Positions 17,761 to 26,330 of a stretch of 40,552 nucleotides of DNA are shown one piece after another (position 1 is the stretch's first letter; each line of letters opens with the position of its first letter). The DNA is taken from assembly GCA_009775375.1 (NCBI GenBank), contig VSPO01000015.1:1-40552 (forward strand), given 5' to 3'. The position numbers and the translations under genes are program-made. A model generated the notes under the pieces. The model had not been told where the DNA came from and made no database searches. It worked only from the letters and a program-made list of their open reading frames with translations. Origin of the DNA: Muribaculaceae bacterium. GTDB lineage: Bacteria; Bacteroidota; Bacteroidia; Bacteroidales; Muribaculaceae.

Positions 17761-20357
17761 TTTCTGAGTGTTATTGAGAACAAAAGCTGTCTGCCTCTTA
17801 GCTGACGCTGGCTCTCGAAGGAGGTTAGCTGCGAATATGTCGTATAGTTGTAGCTGCGTTTGTCGAGGATGTTGGTGAGGCTGGCGGCTAACTCTATCCG
17901 TTTGTTCAGCTGATAAGTCAGCTTAGTGTCGAGCATCACGATGTTCTTGTAGTTGTGTTCGGTCAGCTCGTTGCGGTAATGCTCTCCGCTGACCGTCCAC
18001 TGCCATTTGTGGTGAGGTATGAATGTTAGGCTCAGTTCATTCTCCATTGTCGAGAGCCACGACTCGCTCTGTCCGTTCATGGTCAGGCGGCTGTCAGAAT
18101 AATCTATACGGTAATCGAAGCTGAACCACCTGCATGGACTGCCGTTTATCTTGCCTCCAATGCTCCAGCCGGTGCTTACGGAGTTGACCGACTGCGACTG
18201 TGAGAACATATGCGACTCGTTGCGGTTGAAAGAACCGTTGATATTGCAGCTCCCGCGCATGAAATCGAGCGTCTTGCCTATGTTGCCCATTGCCATAAGC
18301 ATCTTGCTGTCGTTTTTGGCGTCGGCATAGCTGTAGACCACATAATCTCCATAAAGTTGCTGCGCCATCGTGTAGGGCACGTTTGTCCACGAATGCATCA
18401 CCATTCCGTTGGCGAACAGTCCGTGGCGGGTGTGCTTGTAGCTGACACTCGCCGAGACATTCTGCGACGATGAGTTGTAAAACTGTTCCGTTCCGGCTTT
18501 CAGCGTGCGGTAGTTGGTCATTATCAGTCCCGGATGGATGATGTTAAGATTCATCGGGGAGCGCCCGAGTCCGCCGCGCACGCTTCCGGAGAAGCGGTTG
18601 TTGGGCTTCCAATTGAAACTGAGCGACGGCGAGAAATACACTTCGTCATGGTCAGCGATTGCCTTGTCAAAAGTGTAATGCGCATAGCTGACGGGCAGAT
18701 TGAGCGACAGATTGACACGACGCACCCAGTATTCTAATTTTGGTGTGGCATAGACCGTCAGATAGTTGGTGTTGACCACATTCTCTGTGAGCCCGGGCAA
18801 TTCCTCCGGCATGTCCGGCAGTTGCGAATCCATAGAGCGGAAATATCCCTTAATTCCCCCTTCAAGGCTTACGGTTATCCCCTTTATGTTGAAGGCGTAT
18901 GCCGCACTCTCATGGGTATAGAACGCATGGTCGGATATGTGTTGCCGGAAACCCTCTCCGTTCATGTCAAGATTGAGTGTCTGCGGAAGCGACTCCCATT
19001 CGTTCACGCTCTGGAATGTCACAAGGTGGTTGCCGTTGAAACGTTTTATTATCTTGAAATTGTTGCTGACATAATAGTCGGGGAGCTTCGCCGTTTGACC
19101 GTTAGGTATTGAGCCGGTCGTGGAAAGGCTTACATCATTCCAGTTTATGTTTGTCTTGAGTGTATTGTTGATGAATGCAGTCTTTTGATTCAGTTCGTAA
19201 ATGAACTTGCCGCTGAGAGCGTGCTCATGCTCTGTGCCGCTTCGGTTTTCGGTTATGACGCGGTTGCCTTCATCAAGGAAGTATGTCGTGATATTCGAGG
19301 CATCGGCTGTCACACGGTTGAAGGAATAGTCGATATTGGCCTTAAACTCTCCTCGCCCGAATTTCCACAGGCTGTTGGTCGATACGAGAAACGAGCGGTT
19401 GAAGCGTGTGCGTTTGTCGCTCAGCGACGGAACGCCGGGCAATCCCACACCCACATAACGGCTAAGACCGGTCTGTCGTCTGTCGGCGAAGAAGTCTGTG
19501 CTTGACGATGAAAGGTTCTCGCCGGTGTTGTTTGTGCGGAGAGTGGTGATGTTCTGGAATCCCGGCATGACGGCCATTGCAAACAATTCACCGTCCCATA
19601 TCGCGCCGTCAGGCTGCCACGAGTAGCCTCCTCCGGCATCGCCGTGGAAAGTCCATGTAGCCTTTGCCTTGTTTTTCAGTTTTAGGTTGATCGCAGCTTT
19701 GTCGGAAAAGGCGATGCCTGACAGCACCTGCATAGGCTGATGGTTCTCCATCACCTCGACGGCACCCACGTCCTCGTGTCTGATGCCATTGGTGGCAATG
19801 CCGTATTTTCCGCCGAGCAGGTCGGAACCCTCAATATAGAATTTGTTTATGTCCTCCCCCTGATACTGTATCTTGCCGCTTTTCGCCACGTCGATTCCCG
19901 GCATACGTTTGAGCACATCCCCGATGGAGCGGTCTTGAGCCTGTGCGAAAGCACTGACTCCATAGGTGATTGTGTCGCCCTGCTCACGTATGCGGTCAGC
20001 CTTGACTGCCACCTCCTTGAGCTGGATGCTGCCCGGTTCAAGATATACGGTCAGCGGAAACTTAACGCTATCGAGAGGAATCGACTGCTTGGCAAAGCTC
20101 ATCATCGACACTTCTAAACGGCAACCTTGAACAGAGGGCACCGACATGGCAAACTTACCATCGGCCTTTGAAGAAGCAAACTTCTTGATCTTGCCGTCAG
20201 CACCCTTGACAATCACCGAAGCCCCGACAACAGGTTCATCAGCCTCCTTGTCAATCACAGTCCCGGTCACATTGACCTGCGCCATGGCTATTGCCGAGAC
20301 AATCAGACATATCATGTATGAGATAAAGCGTTTCATTCGTGATAATCGGTTTCGCAT
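17757..20357 (-). CDS. TonB-dependent-receptor-like outer-membrane protein with carboxypeptidase-like domain (GLPGLI partner)
   Basis: The protein has 866 residues. The signal peptide is MKRFISYMICLIVSAIAMAQ; the Met at 20336 is an alternative to 20357 and either gives a working leader. A carboxypeptidase-regulatory-like domain follows (VNVTGTVIDKEADEPVVGAS). Then come a plug (LKEVAVKADRIREQGDTITY, SIGDVLKRMPGIDV, DINKFYIEGSDLLGGKYGIA) and a long barrel that ends QLLFSITLRK rather than in an aromatic residue. The plug form without a clear TonB box resembles the OMP_b-brl_3 subgroup paired with GLPGLI proteins, so energy coupling by TonB is uncertain. It forms a two-gene operon with the GLPGLI gene. 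The ligand is unknown. Confidence 0.85.
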   Translation of the reverse strand: MRNRLSRMKRFISYMICLIVSAIAMAQVNVTGTVIDKEADEPVVGASVIVKGADGKIKKFASSKADGKFAMSVPSVQGCRLEVSMMSFAKQSIPLDSVKFPLTVYLEPGSIQLKEVAVKADRIREQGDTITYGVSAFAQAQDRSIGDVLKRMPGIDVAKSGKIQYQGEDINKFYIEGSDLLGGKYGIATNGIRHEDVGAVEVMENHQPMQVLSGIAFSDKAAINLKLKNKAKATWTFHGDAGGGYSWQPDGAIWDGELFAMAVMPGFQNITTLRTNNTGENLSSSSTDFFADRRQTGLSRYVGVGLPGVPSLSDKRTRFNRSFLVSTNSLWKFGRGEFKANIDYSFNRVTADASNITTYFLDEGNRVITENRSGTEHEHALSGKFIYELNQKTAFINNTLKTNINWNDVSLSTTGSIPNGQTAKLPDYYVSNNFKIIKRFNGNHLVTFQSVNEWESLPQTLNLDMNGEGFRQHISDHAFYTHESAAYAFNIKGITVSLEGGIKGYFRSMDSQLPDMPEELPGLTENVVNTNYLTVYATPKLEYWVRRVNLSLNLPVSYAHYTFDKAIADHDEVYFSPSLSFNWKPNNRFSGSVRGGLGRSPMNLNIIHPGLIMTNYRTLKAGTEQFYNSSSQNVSASVSYKHTRHGLFANGMVMHSWTNVPYTMAQQLYGDYVVYSYADAKNDSKMLMAMGNIGKTLDFMRGSCNINGSFNRNESHMFSQSQSVNSVSTGWSIGGKINGSPCRWFSFDYRIDYSDSRLTMNGQSESWLSTMENELSLTFIPHHKWQWTVSGEHYRNELTEHNYKNIVMLDTKLTYQLNKRIELAASLTNILDKRSYNYTTYSQLTSFESQRQLRGRQLLFSITLRK

Positions 20358-20380
20358 GAGATTTGTCTATTATATTTGAG

Positions 20381-20415
20381 CAAAATTACAAAAAATAATT
20401 CTATGGTGTCTCAAA
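20381..20415 (-). promoter_or_regulatory. promoter of the receptor-GLPGLI operon
   Basis: On the minus strand TAATTTTG (20388-20381) is preceded by TTTG (20415-20412) with 23 bases between, a little longer than usual. The predicted start lies about 20 bases before the ATG at 20357. Confidence 0.5.
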
Positions 20416-20444
20416 CAAGTTTGACAAATGAAGCTGTGGCTCCG

Positions 20445-20576
20445 TCAATCAATGGATTTTTTACGGATTCGGCTCAGATATGTCGGTGTGTTGTTGAGCA
20501 GGGAGGCTATAACTTTGCAATCTAATACGCGCAAAGATGACAAAATTGAATCCGCCGGGAGATGACTTGAAGGCAT
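20445..20576 (-). pseudogene. possible C-terminal remnant of an HTH regulator
   Basis: A 43-codon minus-strand frame ends at 20445. Its last part, KVIASLLNNTPTYLSRIRKK, reads like the recognition-helix end of the small HTH that closes some Bacteroidetes tetratricopeptide regulators. The frame is closed upstream by a stop near 20596 and overlaps the hairpin at 20543-20596. It is either decayed coding DNA or a chance reading. I cannot tell without a search. Confidence 0.25.
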
Positions 20577-20596
20577 TTTCCCGACGGATTCAATTT
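20543..20596 (-). terminator. hairpin downstream of the OPT gene, probable terminator
   Basis: Arms 20543-20560 and 20579-20596 are reverse complements over 18 bases with one mismatch. Read on the minus strand the stem is followed by TCATCTTTG and lies about 65 bases after the OPT stop. The T tract is short. Core ATCCG(C/T)CGGGA is shared with the hairpin at 40394-40433. Confidence 0.55.
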
Positions 20597-20660
20597 ATAA
20601 GCTTCGCTCTGTCTTGAAGGTTGCGCAAAATGCGCTCGCTGAGGAGAGGGATGTGGACTG

Positions 20661-22631
20661 TCAGAGCTTACGTGCGCGTTTGCTGTCCCAGATGAGATAG
20701 ACGATCAGAAGGGCGTAGGCTACACACCCGAGAATTTGGGTCAACTCGTAGCTGCCCGGAGTGGTGTATTCAAATCCGGCAAACCTCGTAAGAGCCGCGA
20801 ACACTCCAAACAACGCTCCTCCGGCAATAAGACCTGATGCAAGCAGCGTTCCTCTGTCGCGGCGGGCATCATTGAGCTCCTTGTCTTTCGACGAATGGCT
20901 CACGTAGTAGGCTATCGCACCGCCGACAAGCATGGGAGTGTTGAGGGAAAGGGGAATGAACATACCAAGACAGAATGCCAAGGCCGGAACCCCAAGCCAG
21001 TTGAGGATACATGCCAAGATCGCTCCTACCATATAAAGAATCCATGGCGTGTCGCCGCCCATCATCAGCGGTTCGATCACTTTCGCCATGGCGTTGGCCT
21101 GCGGAGCAACCAAAGCGTTGTCGCCCGTGAAACCATAAACCTGGTTGAGCACCATTATGACGCCGCCGACTGTAGCAGCTGAAACAAGAGTGCCGAGGAA
21201 TTTCCAACTCTCCTGCTTTTTGGGAGTCGATCCGAGCCAATAGCCAATCTTAAGGTCGGTGACGAATCCGCCGGCCATCGACAATGCCGTGCAGACCACG
21301 CCGCCAATGACCATCGAAGCCACAATTCCGGTCGTGCCGTTAAGGCCTATTGCCACGAATATAGCCGAAGCTATGATAAGCGTCATGAGGGTCATGCCGG
21401 AGACGGGGTTGGTCCCGACAATTGCAATCGCATTCGCGGCGACCGTCGTGAAAAGGAAAGCGATGACCACCACCACAAGCCAGGCCACGATTGCCTGCCA
21501 AAGCGTGTTGATTACCCCGAACCAGAAGAACAGGAACACCGCCACAAGGGCTATTGCTATGAAGAAGACAATGTGCTTCATAGAAATATCAAGCTGCCAG
21601 CGCACCTCCTTGGCGGCAGACGATTTCCCTTTGAGCTCTCTTCCGGCAAGGCCCACTGCCTGACGGATAATCGACCACGACTTGATAATGCCGATGACTC
21701 CAGCCATGGCTATACCTCCGATGCCTATAAGGCGGGCATAGTCTTTGAAAAGAGTGTCGGGATCCATAGCCATGAACTCGGGACTGCCGTACGTGCCCAT
21801 CAAAGGCACGATTATCCACCAAACGAAAATCGAACCGGCGAAAATGACGAACGCATATTTGAGTCCGACTATATAGCCCAGACCAAGAAGCGCCGCTCCG
21901 GTGTTGCAGCTAAGCACGAGTTTAGTCTTCTCCATCACGACTTGGCCGGCCGATGACGCCACCGACGTGACCGTCTCAGCCCACCATCCAAACGTGGCTA
22001 CAATATAGTCGTAGACACCGCCTATAAGAGACGCCACGATCAACGTCTTGGCCTGTCCGCCACTCTCCTTGCCGGAGCTTTGGCTTGAGACAAGCACCTG
22101 CGTCGTGGCAGTGGCCTCCGGGAAGGGATATTTCCCGTGCATATCTTTCACGAAATATTTCCTGAAAGGGATAAAGAACAAGATTCCAAGGATTCCGCCA
22201 AGCAAGGAGGAACAGAATATCTGATAAAAACTTACGGCTATGTCCGGATACTTGGCCTGAAGGATGAACAAAGCCGGAAGAGTGAAAATCGCGCCTGCCA
22301 CAATCACGCCCGAACAAGCACCGATACTTTGGATAATGACGTTCTGTCCGAGGGGATTTTTCTTCCCAAGGGCGTTGCTGAGCCCCACGGCAATGATGGC
22401 AATGGGGATTGCGGCCTCAAACACCTGCCCTACCCTCAGGCCCAAATAGGCGGCTGCCGCCGAGAAAATCACGGCCATCAACAATCCCATCCCCACGGAA
22501 TAAGGGGTCACTTCTTTCTGGTCATGGGCAGGATGCATGACCGGGGCATAACTCTCATCGGCTCCCAATTCGCGGAATGCGTTTTCGGGAAGCCCCGTGC
22601 CCGTTGTCAGGTTTTCTTCTGTCTGTTGCAT
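20661..22631 (-). CDS. OPT-family oligopeptide/metal-chelate transporter
   Basis: A 656-residue polytopic inner-membrane protein with roughly 14-16 hydrophobic segments. Family features include the first helix AAAYLGLRVGQVFEAAIPIA, GQNVIIQSIGACSGVIVAG, the cytoplasmic KYPFPEATATTQVLV and the late segment CLGMFIPLSLNTPMLVGG. OPT proteins import small peptides (bacterial/fungal branch) or metal chelates (YSL branch). The sequence resembles the bacterial branch annotated as putative oligopeptide transporters, and substrate is not determinable here. Length fits the family. The gene stands alone, divergent from the DUF975 gene, and appears intact. Confidence 0.92.
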   Translation of the reverse strand: MQQTEENLTTGTGLPENAFRELGADESYAPVMHPAHDQKEVTPYSVGMGLLMAVIFSAAAAYLGLRVGQVFEAAIPIAIIAVGLSNALGKKNPLGQNVIIQSIGACSGVIVAGAIFTLPALFILQAKYPDIAVSFYQIFCSSLLGGILGILFFIPFRKYFVKDMHGKYPFPEATATTQVLVSSQSSGKESGGQAKTLIVASLIGGVYDYIVATFGWWAETVTSVASSAGQVVMEKTKLVLSCNTGAALLGLGYIVGLKYAFVIFAGSIFVWWIIVPLMGTYGSPEFMAMDPDTLFKDYARLIGIGGIAMAGVIGIIKSWSIIRQAVGLAGRELKGKSSAAKEVRWQLDISMKHIVFFIAIALVAVFLFFWFGVINTLWQAIVAWLVVVVIAFLFTTVAANAIAIVGTNPVSGMTLMTLIIASAIFVAIGLNGTTGIVASMVIGGVVCTALSMAGGFVTDLKIGYWLGSTPKKQESWKFLGTLVSAATVGGVIMVLNQVYGFTGDNALVAPQANAMAKVIEPLMMGGDTPWILYMVGAILACILNWLGVPALAFCLGMFIPLSLNTPMLVGGAIAYYVSHSSKDKELNDARRDRGTLLASGLIAGGALFGVFAALTRFAGFEYTTPGSYELTQILGCVAYALLIVYLIWDSKRARKL

Positions 22632-22757
22632 TGGTTAAATCTGGTTAGTTATTATTCATTTTATTTGCTGAAGCCGTTTTTCCCGACAAAAAACGACAAA
22701 AAATTGAAAAAGAAAAAGTATATACAACTTCAAGGCGAAATTAATAAATAATTTTTA

Positions 22758-22765
22758 TAACTTTG
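22758..22765 (+). promoter_or_regulatory. -7 box of the DUF975 gene promoter
   Basis: TAACTTTG (22758-22765) is an exact -7 consensus, though no TTTG sits at -33. It overlaps the TTG codon at 22763 that would otherwise allow a longer frame, so the ATG at 22787, about 15-17 bases after the predicted transcription start, is the real start. Confidence 0.5.
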
Positions 22766-22786
22766 CAAAAATTAAACATTATTTAT

Positions 22787-23362
22787 ATGGCATCACAAGA
22801 CAACATCATGTTTATGCGGCGTGCAAAAGAGCAGCTCGCAGGACAATGGGGCAACGCCGCAATCGGCTCCCTTATCTACATCGTGATCATAGCCGCTGCC
22901 TCCTCGATCTACATTGGAGAGCTCGTGCTATATGGTTCGCTGACATTCGGCTACATCCTTTTTTTGGCATGTCTGATCGACACGAAACAAAACAAGCTTG
23001 ACCTCCTTTTCAAAGGATTCAACCGGTTTGTGGAGACGTTAATTGCAGGATTGCTCTATTCCTTGATCGTCTCCATCGGCATCGCGTTGCTGATCGTCCC
23101 CGGAATCATTGCGGCATTAGGTCTGGCATTGACATTCTTCATAATGGCAGACGACGAGAAGATTTCCGGCGTCGACGCGTTGAAGATGAGCTGGGATATG
23201 ATGAACGGCCATAAGACAGATCTCTTCTGCCTATGGCTACGCTTCTTCGGATGGTGGCTGCTTTGCATCCTGACATGCGGAATCGGATTCATCTGGCTCT
23301 ATCCATACATGACCGCCACAACTCTCAATTTCTACCGCAAACTCCGCTACGGCACATACTGA
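22787..23362 (+). CDS. DUF975-family integral membrane protein
   Basis: The protein has 191 residues. The N-terminal MRRAKEQLAGQWGNAAIGSL is the usual cytoplasmic opening of DUF975 proteins (PF06161), ahead of four to five transmembrane segments. These include IYIVIIAAASSIYIGELVLY, LTFGYILFLACLIDTK, a central pair around LLYSLIVSIGIALLIVPGII and a final LRFFGWWLLCILTCGIGFIW. The short loop ADDEKISGVDALKMSWDMMN between helices is a recognisable family feature. The function of the family is unknown. The start at 22787 follows from the -7 box. The gene is monocistronic. Confidence 0.82.
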   Translation: MASQDNIMFMRRAKEQLAGQWGNAAIGSLIYIVIIAAASSIYIGELVLYGSLTFGYILFLACLIDTKQNKLDLLFKGFNRFVETLIAGLLYSLIVSIGIALLIVPGIIAALGLALTFFIMADDEKISGVDALKMSWDMMNGHKTDLFCLWLRFFGWWLLCILTCGIGFIWLYPYMTATTLNFYRKLRYGTY

Positions 23363-23387
23363 AAACCGCATATTCATAAGACTAATT

Positions 23388-23427
23388 TAGCTCCCGACAG
23401 ACTTCCTTCTGACGGGAGCTATTTTTT
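23388..23427 (+). terminator. Rho-independent terminator of the DUF975 gene
   Basis: TAGCTCCCG and CGGGAGCTA form a strong stem (23388-23396 / 23413-23421), with a further CAG/CTG pair inside it. A T run follows at 23422-23427, about 25 bases after the stop codon. Confidence 0.85.
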
Positions 23428-23561
23428 GTCATACATCCTTACCCCCCCACCAAAAAAGGGCTCCTCCATAAACACAATCTCCACCAGGTTTTATTCACAC
23501 AGCCAAGAGCGCATTCCTTGATTTTTAGAGAATGTGGAAAGCGATCAGCCCGGACATGGAA

Positions 23562-23596
23562 TAAAAAAAGTAGCCGACACTCACGCGCAGGCTACT
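23562..23596 (-). terminator. Rho-independent terminator, probably of gdhA
   Basis: On the minus strand AGTAGCC (23596-23590) pairs with GGCTACT (23575-23569) and runs into seven T (complement of the A run at 23563-23569). It lies 120 bases after the gdhA stop; I see no gene in between or at 23428-23561. Confidence 0.7.
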
Positions 23597-23716
23597 CTTA
23601 CTGATGAAACATTCAATTACTCTTTTATTGCTTCTTTTCTTGTCTTCTTAGTTGATGTTTTTGATGATCAGGGGATGCCAATCTGGCAAAACCGGAATCA
23701 TAGCATCTCTATTGCA

Positions 23717-25054
23717 TCAGATTATGCCCTGGCCCATCATGGCGTCGGCCACTTTCATGAATCCGGCGATGTTGGCGCCCTTCATGTAGTTGATGTAGCC
23801 GTCGTCTTGCTTGCCATATTCCACGCAAGCCTCATGGATGGAGCTCATGATTTCGTGGAGCTTCTTGTCGACCTCCTCAGCGCTCCATTGCAGATGCTCG
23901 GCATCCTGGGTCATCTCAAGGCCTGACGTGGCGACACCACCCGCATTCACTGCCTTACCGGGGCAGTAGATGGTCTTATTGGCGATGAAGGCGTCGATAG
24001 CCTCAGGCGTACAGCCCATGTTGCTGACCTCGGCACACATGTAAACGTTGTTGGCAATCAGTTGCTTTGCATCCTCTCCGTTGAGCTCATTCTGAGTAGC
24101 GCAAGGAAGGGCTATGTCCACTTTCTGTTCCCAGGGCTTCTTCCCTGCATAGAATGTGGAGCCGGGGAATCTTTCGGCATAAGGCTCGACAATGTCGTTG
24201 CCTGTTGCACGGAGTTCCAGCATATATTCTATCTTCTCTGCGTCAAGGCCGGAGGGATCGAGGATATAACCGTCGGGGCCGGATATCGTGATGACTTTTG
24301 CCCCGAGCTCAGTTGCTTTCTGGGCAGCGCCCCATGCCACGTTTCCGAATCCGGAAATAGCGATTGTCTTTCCTTTAATATCCTGTCCATGCTCTTTCAG
24401 CACGTCTTGAACGAAATAAAGCGCACCGTAGCCCGTTGCCTCCGGACGGATTCTTGAGCCGCCGAAGCTGAGCCCCTTGCCGGTGAATGTGCCTGTATTC
24501 TCGCGTGCAAGCTTCTTGTACATGCCATACATATAGCCCACTTCACGTCCGCCTACGCCTATGTCGCCTGCGGGCACGTCGCGATCCGGACCGAGGTTGC
24601 GCCAAAGCTCAAGGATAAATGCCTGGCAGAAACGCATGATTTCAGCGTCGCTCTTGCCTCTGGGGCTGAAATCAGAGCCTCCCTTGCCACCGCCCATAGG
24701 CAACGTGGTCAATGCATTCTTGAAAGTTTGCTCGAATCCGAGGAATTTAAGAATAGAAAGGTTGACTGACGCATGGAAGCGGATACCTCCCTTATAAGGA
24801 CCGATTGCGTTGTTGAACTGAACGCGATAGCCGATATTGTTTTGAACCTCCCCCTTGTCGTCTACCCATGTGACACGGAAGGTGAAGATACGGTCGGGCT
24901 CTACCATGCGCTCCACAATCTTTGCTTTTTCAAATTCGGGATGCTCGTTGTAGACATCCTCTACCGAAAGAAGCACTTCTTTCACTGCCTGAAGGTATTC
25001 CTTCTCGCCCGGATGCTTGGCCTCAAGGCCCGCCATGATCTCAGAGATGTTCAT
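23717..25054 (-). CDS. gdhA: glutamate dehydrogenase, hexameric NADP-type
   Basis: Gdh reductively aminates 2-oxoglutarate to glutamate with ammonium, the main ammonium-assimilation step in Bacteroidales. The 445 residues match the hexameric class. The substrate region has GPYKGGIRFH, and LPMGGGKGGSDFSPRGKSD holds the catalytic Lys. DVPAGDIGVGGREVGYMYG follows with the essential Asp. The Rossmann domain shows GFGNVAWGAA, and ALPCATQNELNGEDA and AVNAGGVATSGLEM complete the class signature. NADP preference is the family expectation and is not proved by a single residue here. It has its own strong promoter and a leader of about 120 bases, discussed separately. Confidence 0.97.
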   Translation of the reverse strand: MNISEIMAGLEAKHPGEKEYLQAVKEVLLSVEDVYNEHPEFEKAKIVERMVEPDRIFTFRVTWVDDKGEVQNNIGYRVQFNNAIGPYKGGIRFHASVNLSILKFLGFEQTFKNALTTLPMGGGKGGSDFSPRGKSDAEIMRFCQAFILELWRNLGPDRDVPAGDIGVGGREVGYMYGMYKKLARENTGTFTGKGLSFGGSRIRPEATGYGALYFVQDVLKEHGQDIKGKTIAISGFGNVAWGAAQKATELGAKVITISGPDGYILDPSGLDAEKIEYMLELRATGNDIVEPYAERFPGSTFYAGKKPWEQKVDIALPCATQNELNGEDAKQLIANNVYMCAEVSNMGCTPEAIDAFIANKTIYCPGKAVNAGGVATSGLEMTQDAEHLQWSAEEVDKKLHEIMSSIHEACVEYGKQDDGYINYMKGANIAGFMKVADAMMGQGII

Positions 25055-25177
25055 GTCTGTTCAATTTTAAGATTGATAATTCTTAATCCGTTTACAAATG
25101 ACGAATTTTAGCTCAATTACGAACCATCATGAAAGCAGTTCGCCCCGTTTTCATGCGGTTCCCTTAGTTTTTCATTG

Positions 25178-25209
25178 CAAAAGTACAATCCTTTTCCGAC
25201 ATAGGCAAA
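25178..25209 (-). promoter_or_regulatory. gdhA promoter
   Basis: On the minus strand TACTTTTG (25185-25178) is preceded by TTTG (25209-25206) at 20-base spacing, a full consensus match. The transcript would start near 25173, giving a leader of about 118 bases. The leader contains an inverted repeat CATGAAA/TTTCATG (25128-25134 / 25149-25155). Confidence 0.7.
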
Positions 25210-25350
25210 TTATTAAGTCAAAAAAATCATATGTTGTTAAACATGATTTTCCAACCACAATCCTATCCTTTATATATACCCGCTGATTATATGATTCCGG
25301 GCTTTCAGCCCCACTGATTCTTCAATAAAAGCTCTCTTTTGAAGGCACAT

Positions 25351-25381
25351 TTTGATATGTCGCGCTTTTTGACTAATTTCG
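25351..25381 (+). promoter_or_regulatory. promoter with near-leaderless start for the LytM-like gene
   Basis: TTTG (25351-25354) and TAATTTCG (25374-25381) are separated by 19 bases. Transcription would begin around 25386, four bases before the ATG at 25390. In-frame ATGs at 25339 and 25357 lie upstream of or inside the promoter and are therefore unlikely starts. Confidence 0.65.
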
Positions 25382-25389
25382 CGGTATAT

Positions 25390-26274
25390 ATGAAAAGGCG
25401 CCCGCGATATAAAATCAGCATTGAAGACGAATCGCGTCTTGAGACAAAAGCCGCTTTCTCCGCATCTCCACTCAGATGGTTGTTTCTGGGAGGCGTGGCG
25501 GTATTGTCCATTATGGTTTTAGGAGTTTTCGTGGTTTTTCTTTCTCCTTTGCGAATGCTCCTGCCCGGATACCTGAAAGAGTCGGAACGCGCCGAAACTG
25601 AAATGCAGCTGCTCCGCCTCGACTCTATCCGCATGGCATATGAAGCAAACGCATCTTTCCTCAACAATATGATCCGGGTCATAAGTCCGACTACGTTAGC
25701 CGGCGCATCTGACGGAGCGACAGTCCCCGAAAGCATCACAGCCGAAACAGACACGATTCCAAAGTCGATGAGAACTCCCCTGCTTTCCGCCTCAAAGGAG
25801 GAGGAGAGATTCTCCGCCATGATGAGGGAAAGGGAGAAATACAGCATTTCGGTTATCGCTCCGCTTGCGGCGGAAAGCCTTATGTTTTCCCCATTGAGCG
25901 AAGAAAGTGTGTTTAAGGAGTCGTCGAAAGGGGCGTTCAAAGGAGAGGTCGTCACTGCCAAAGGGGCTCCGATATGTGCCATAGCCGATGGGACAGTGAT
26001 TGCCGTTTCGCAGACCATCCGCGACGGAGGATCGACAATCATCATCCAGCATCCCAAGGGGTTCTTGAGCCGTTGCAGCCGCATAGGCACTGTGCTTGTC
26101 GAGCCCGGCGACTTAGTTTCCGGCGGACAGATAATCGCTCTCTCAAACAAAGGCAACGCCCGAAAGGCGGAAATCCTAAATATTGAAATGTGGTACAACG
26201 GAGACCCTCTTGTCCCTTATGATTATATCGGCGACGGAATGTCGGCAGGTTCCTCCGGCGGACTTCAGGATTAA
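25390..26274 (+). CDS. membrane-anchored degenerate LytM (M23-like) protein
   Basis: The protein has 294 residues from the Met chosen by promoter position. The cytoplasmic N-terminus MKRRPRYKISIEDESRLE is followed by one transmembrane helix (about 30-51) and a helical periplasmic linker with ESERAETEMQLLRLDSIRM. The C-terminal domain keeps the LytM framework (APICAIADGTVIAV, GSTIIIQHPKGF, VEPGDLVSGGQIIALSNKG, IEMWYNGDPLVPYDYI). The zinc ligands are missing: the first His-x3-Asp is absent and the final HxH is replaced by residues around EILNIEMW. Such domains usually bind or activate peptidoglycan hydrolases rather than cut. It heads the dxr-rseP-rlmI-dpp cluster, 56 bases before dxr. Confidence 0.8.
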   Translation: MKRRPRYKISIEDESRLETKAAFSASPLRWLFLGGVAVLSIMVLGVFVVFLSPLRMLLPGYLKESERAETEMQLLRLDSIRMAYEANASFLNNMIRVISPTTLAGASDGATVPESITAETDTIPKSMRTPLLSASKEEERFSAMMREREKYSISVIAPLAAESLMFSPLSEESVFKESSKGAFKGEVVTAKGAPICAIADGTVIAVSQTIRDGGSTIIIQHPKGFLSRCSRIGTVLVEPGDLVSGGQIIALSNKGNARKAEILNIEMWYNGDPLVPYDYIGDGMSAGSSGGLQD

Positions 26275-26330
26275 CCGGACATACATTTGACACAAATTCA
26301 TATAAGACGAAATCAAATCTACCATATAAA

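Noticed and set aside
20510..20517. Plus-strand TAACTTTG that could start a small RNA through the 20543-20596 hairpin
   Set aside because: No -33 element beyond TGTG, no T tract after the hairpin, and the hairpin fits better as a minus-strand terminator of the OPT gene.
23534..23926. Plus-strand open frame overlapping the end of gdhA
   Set aside because: It is the antisense shadow of gdhA extended over its terminator region.
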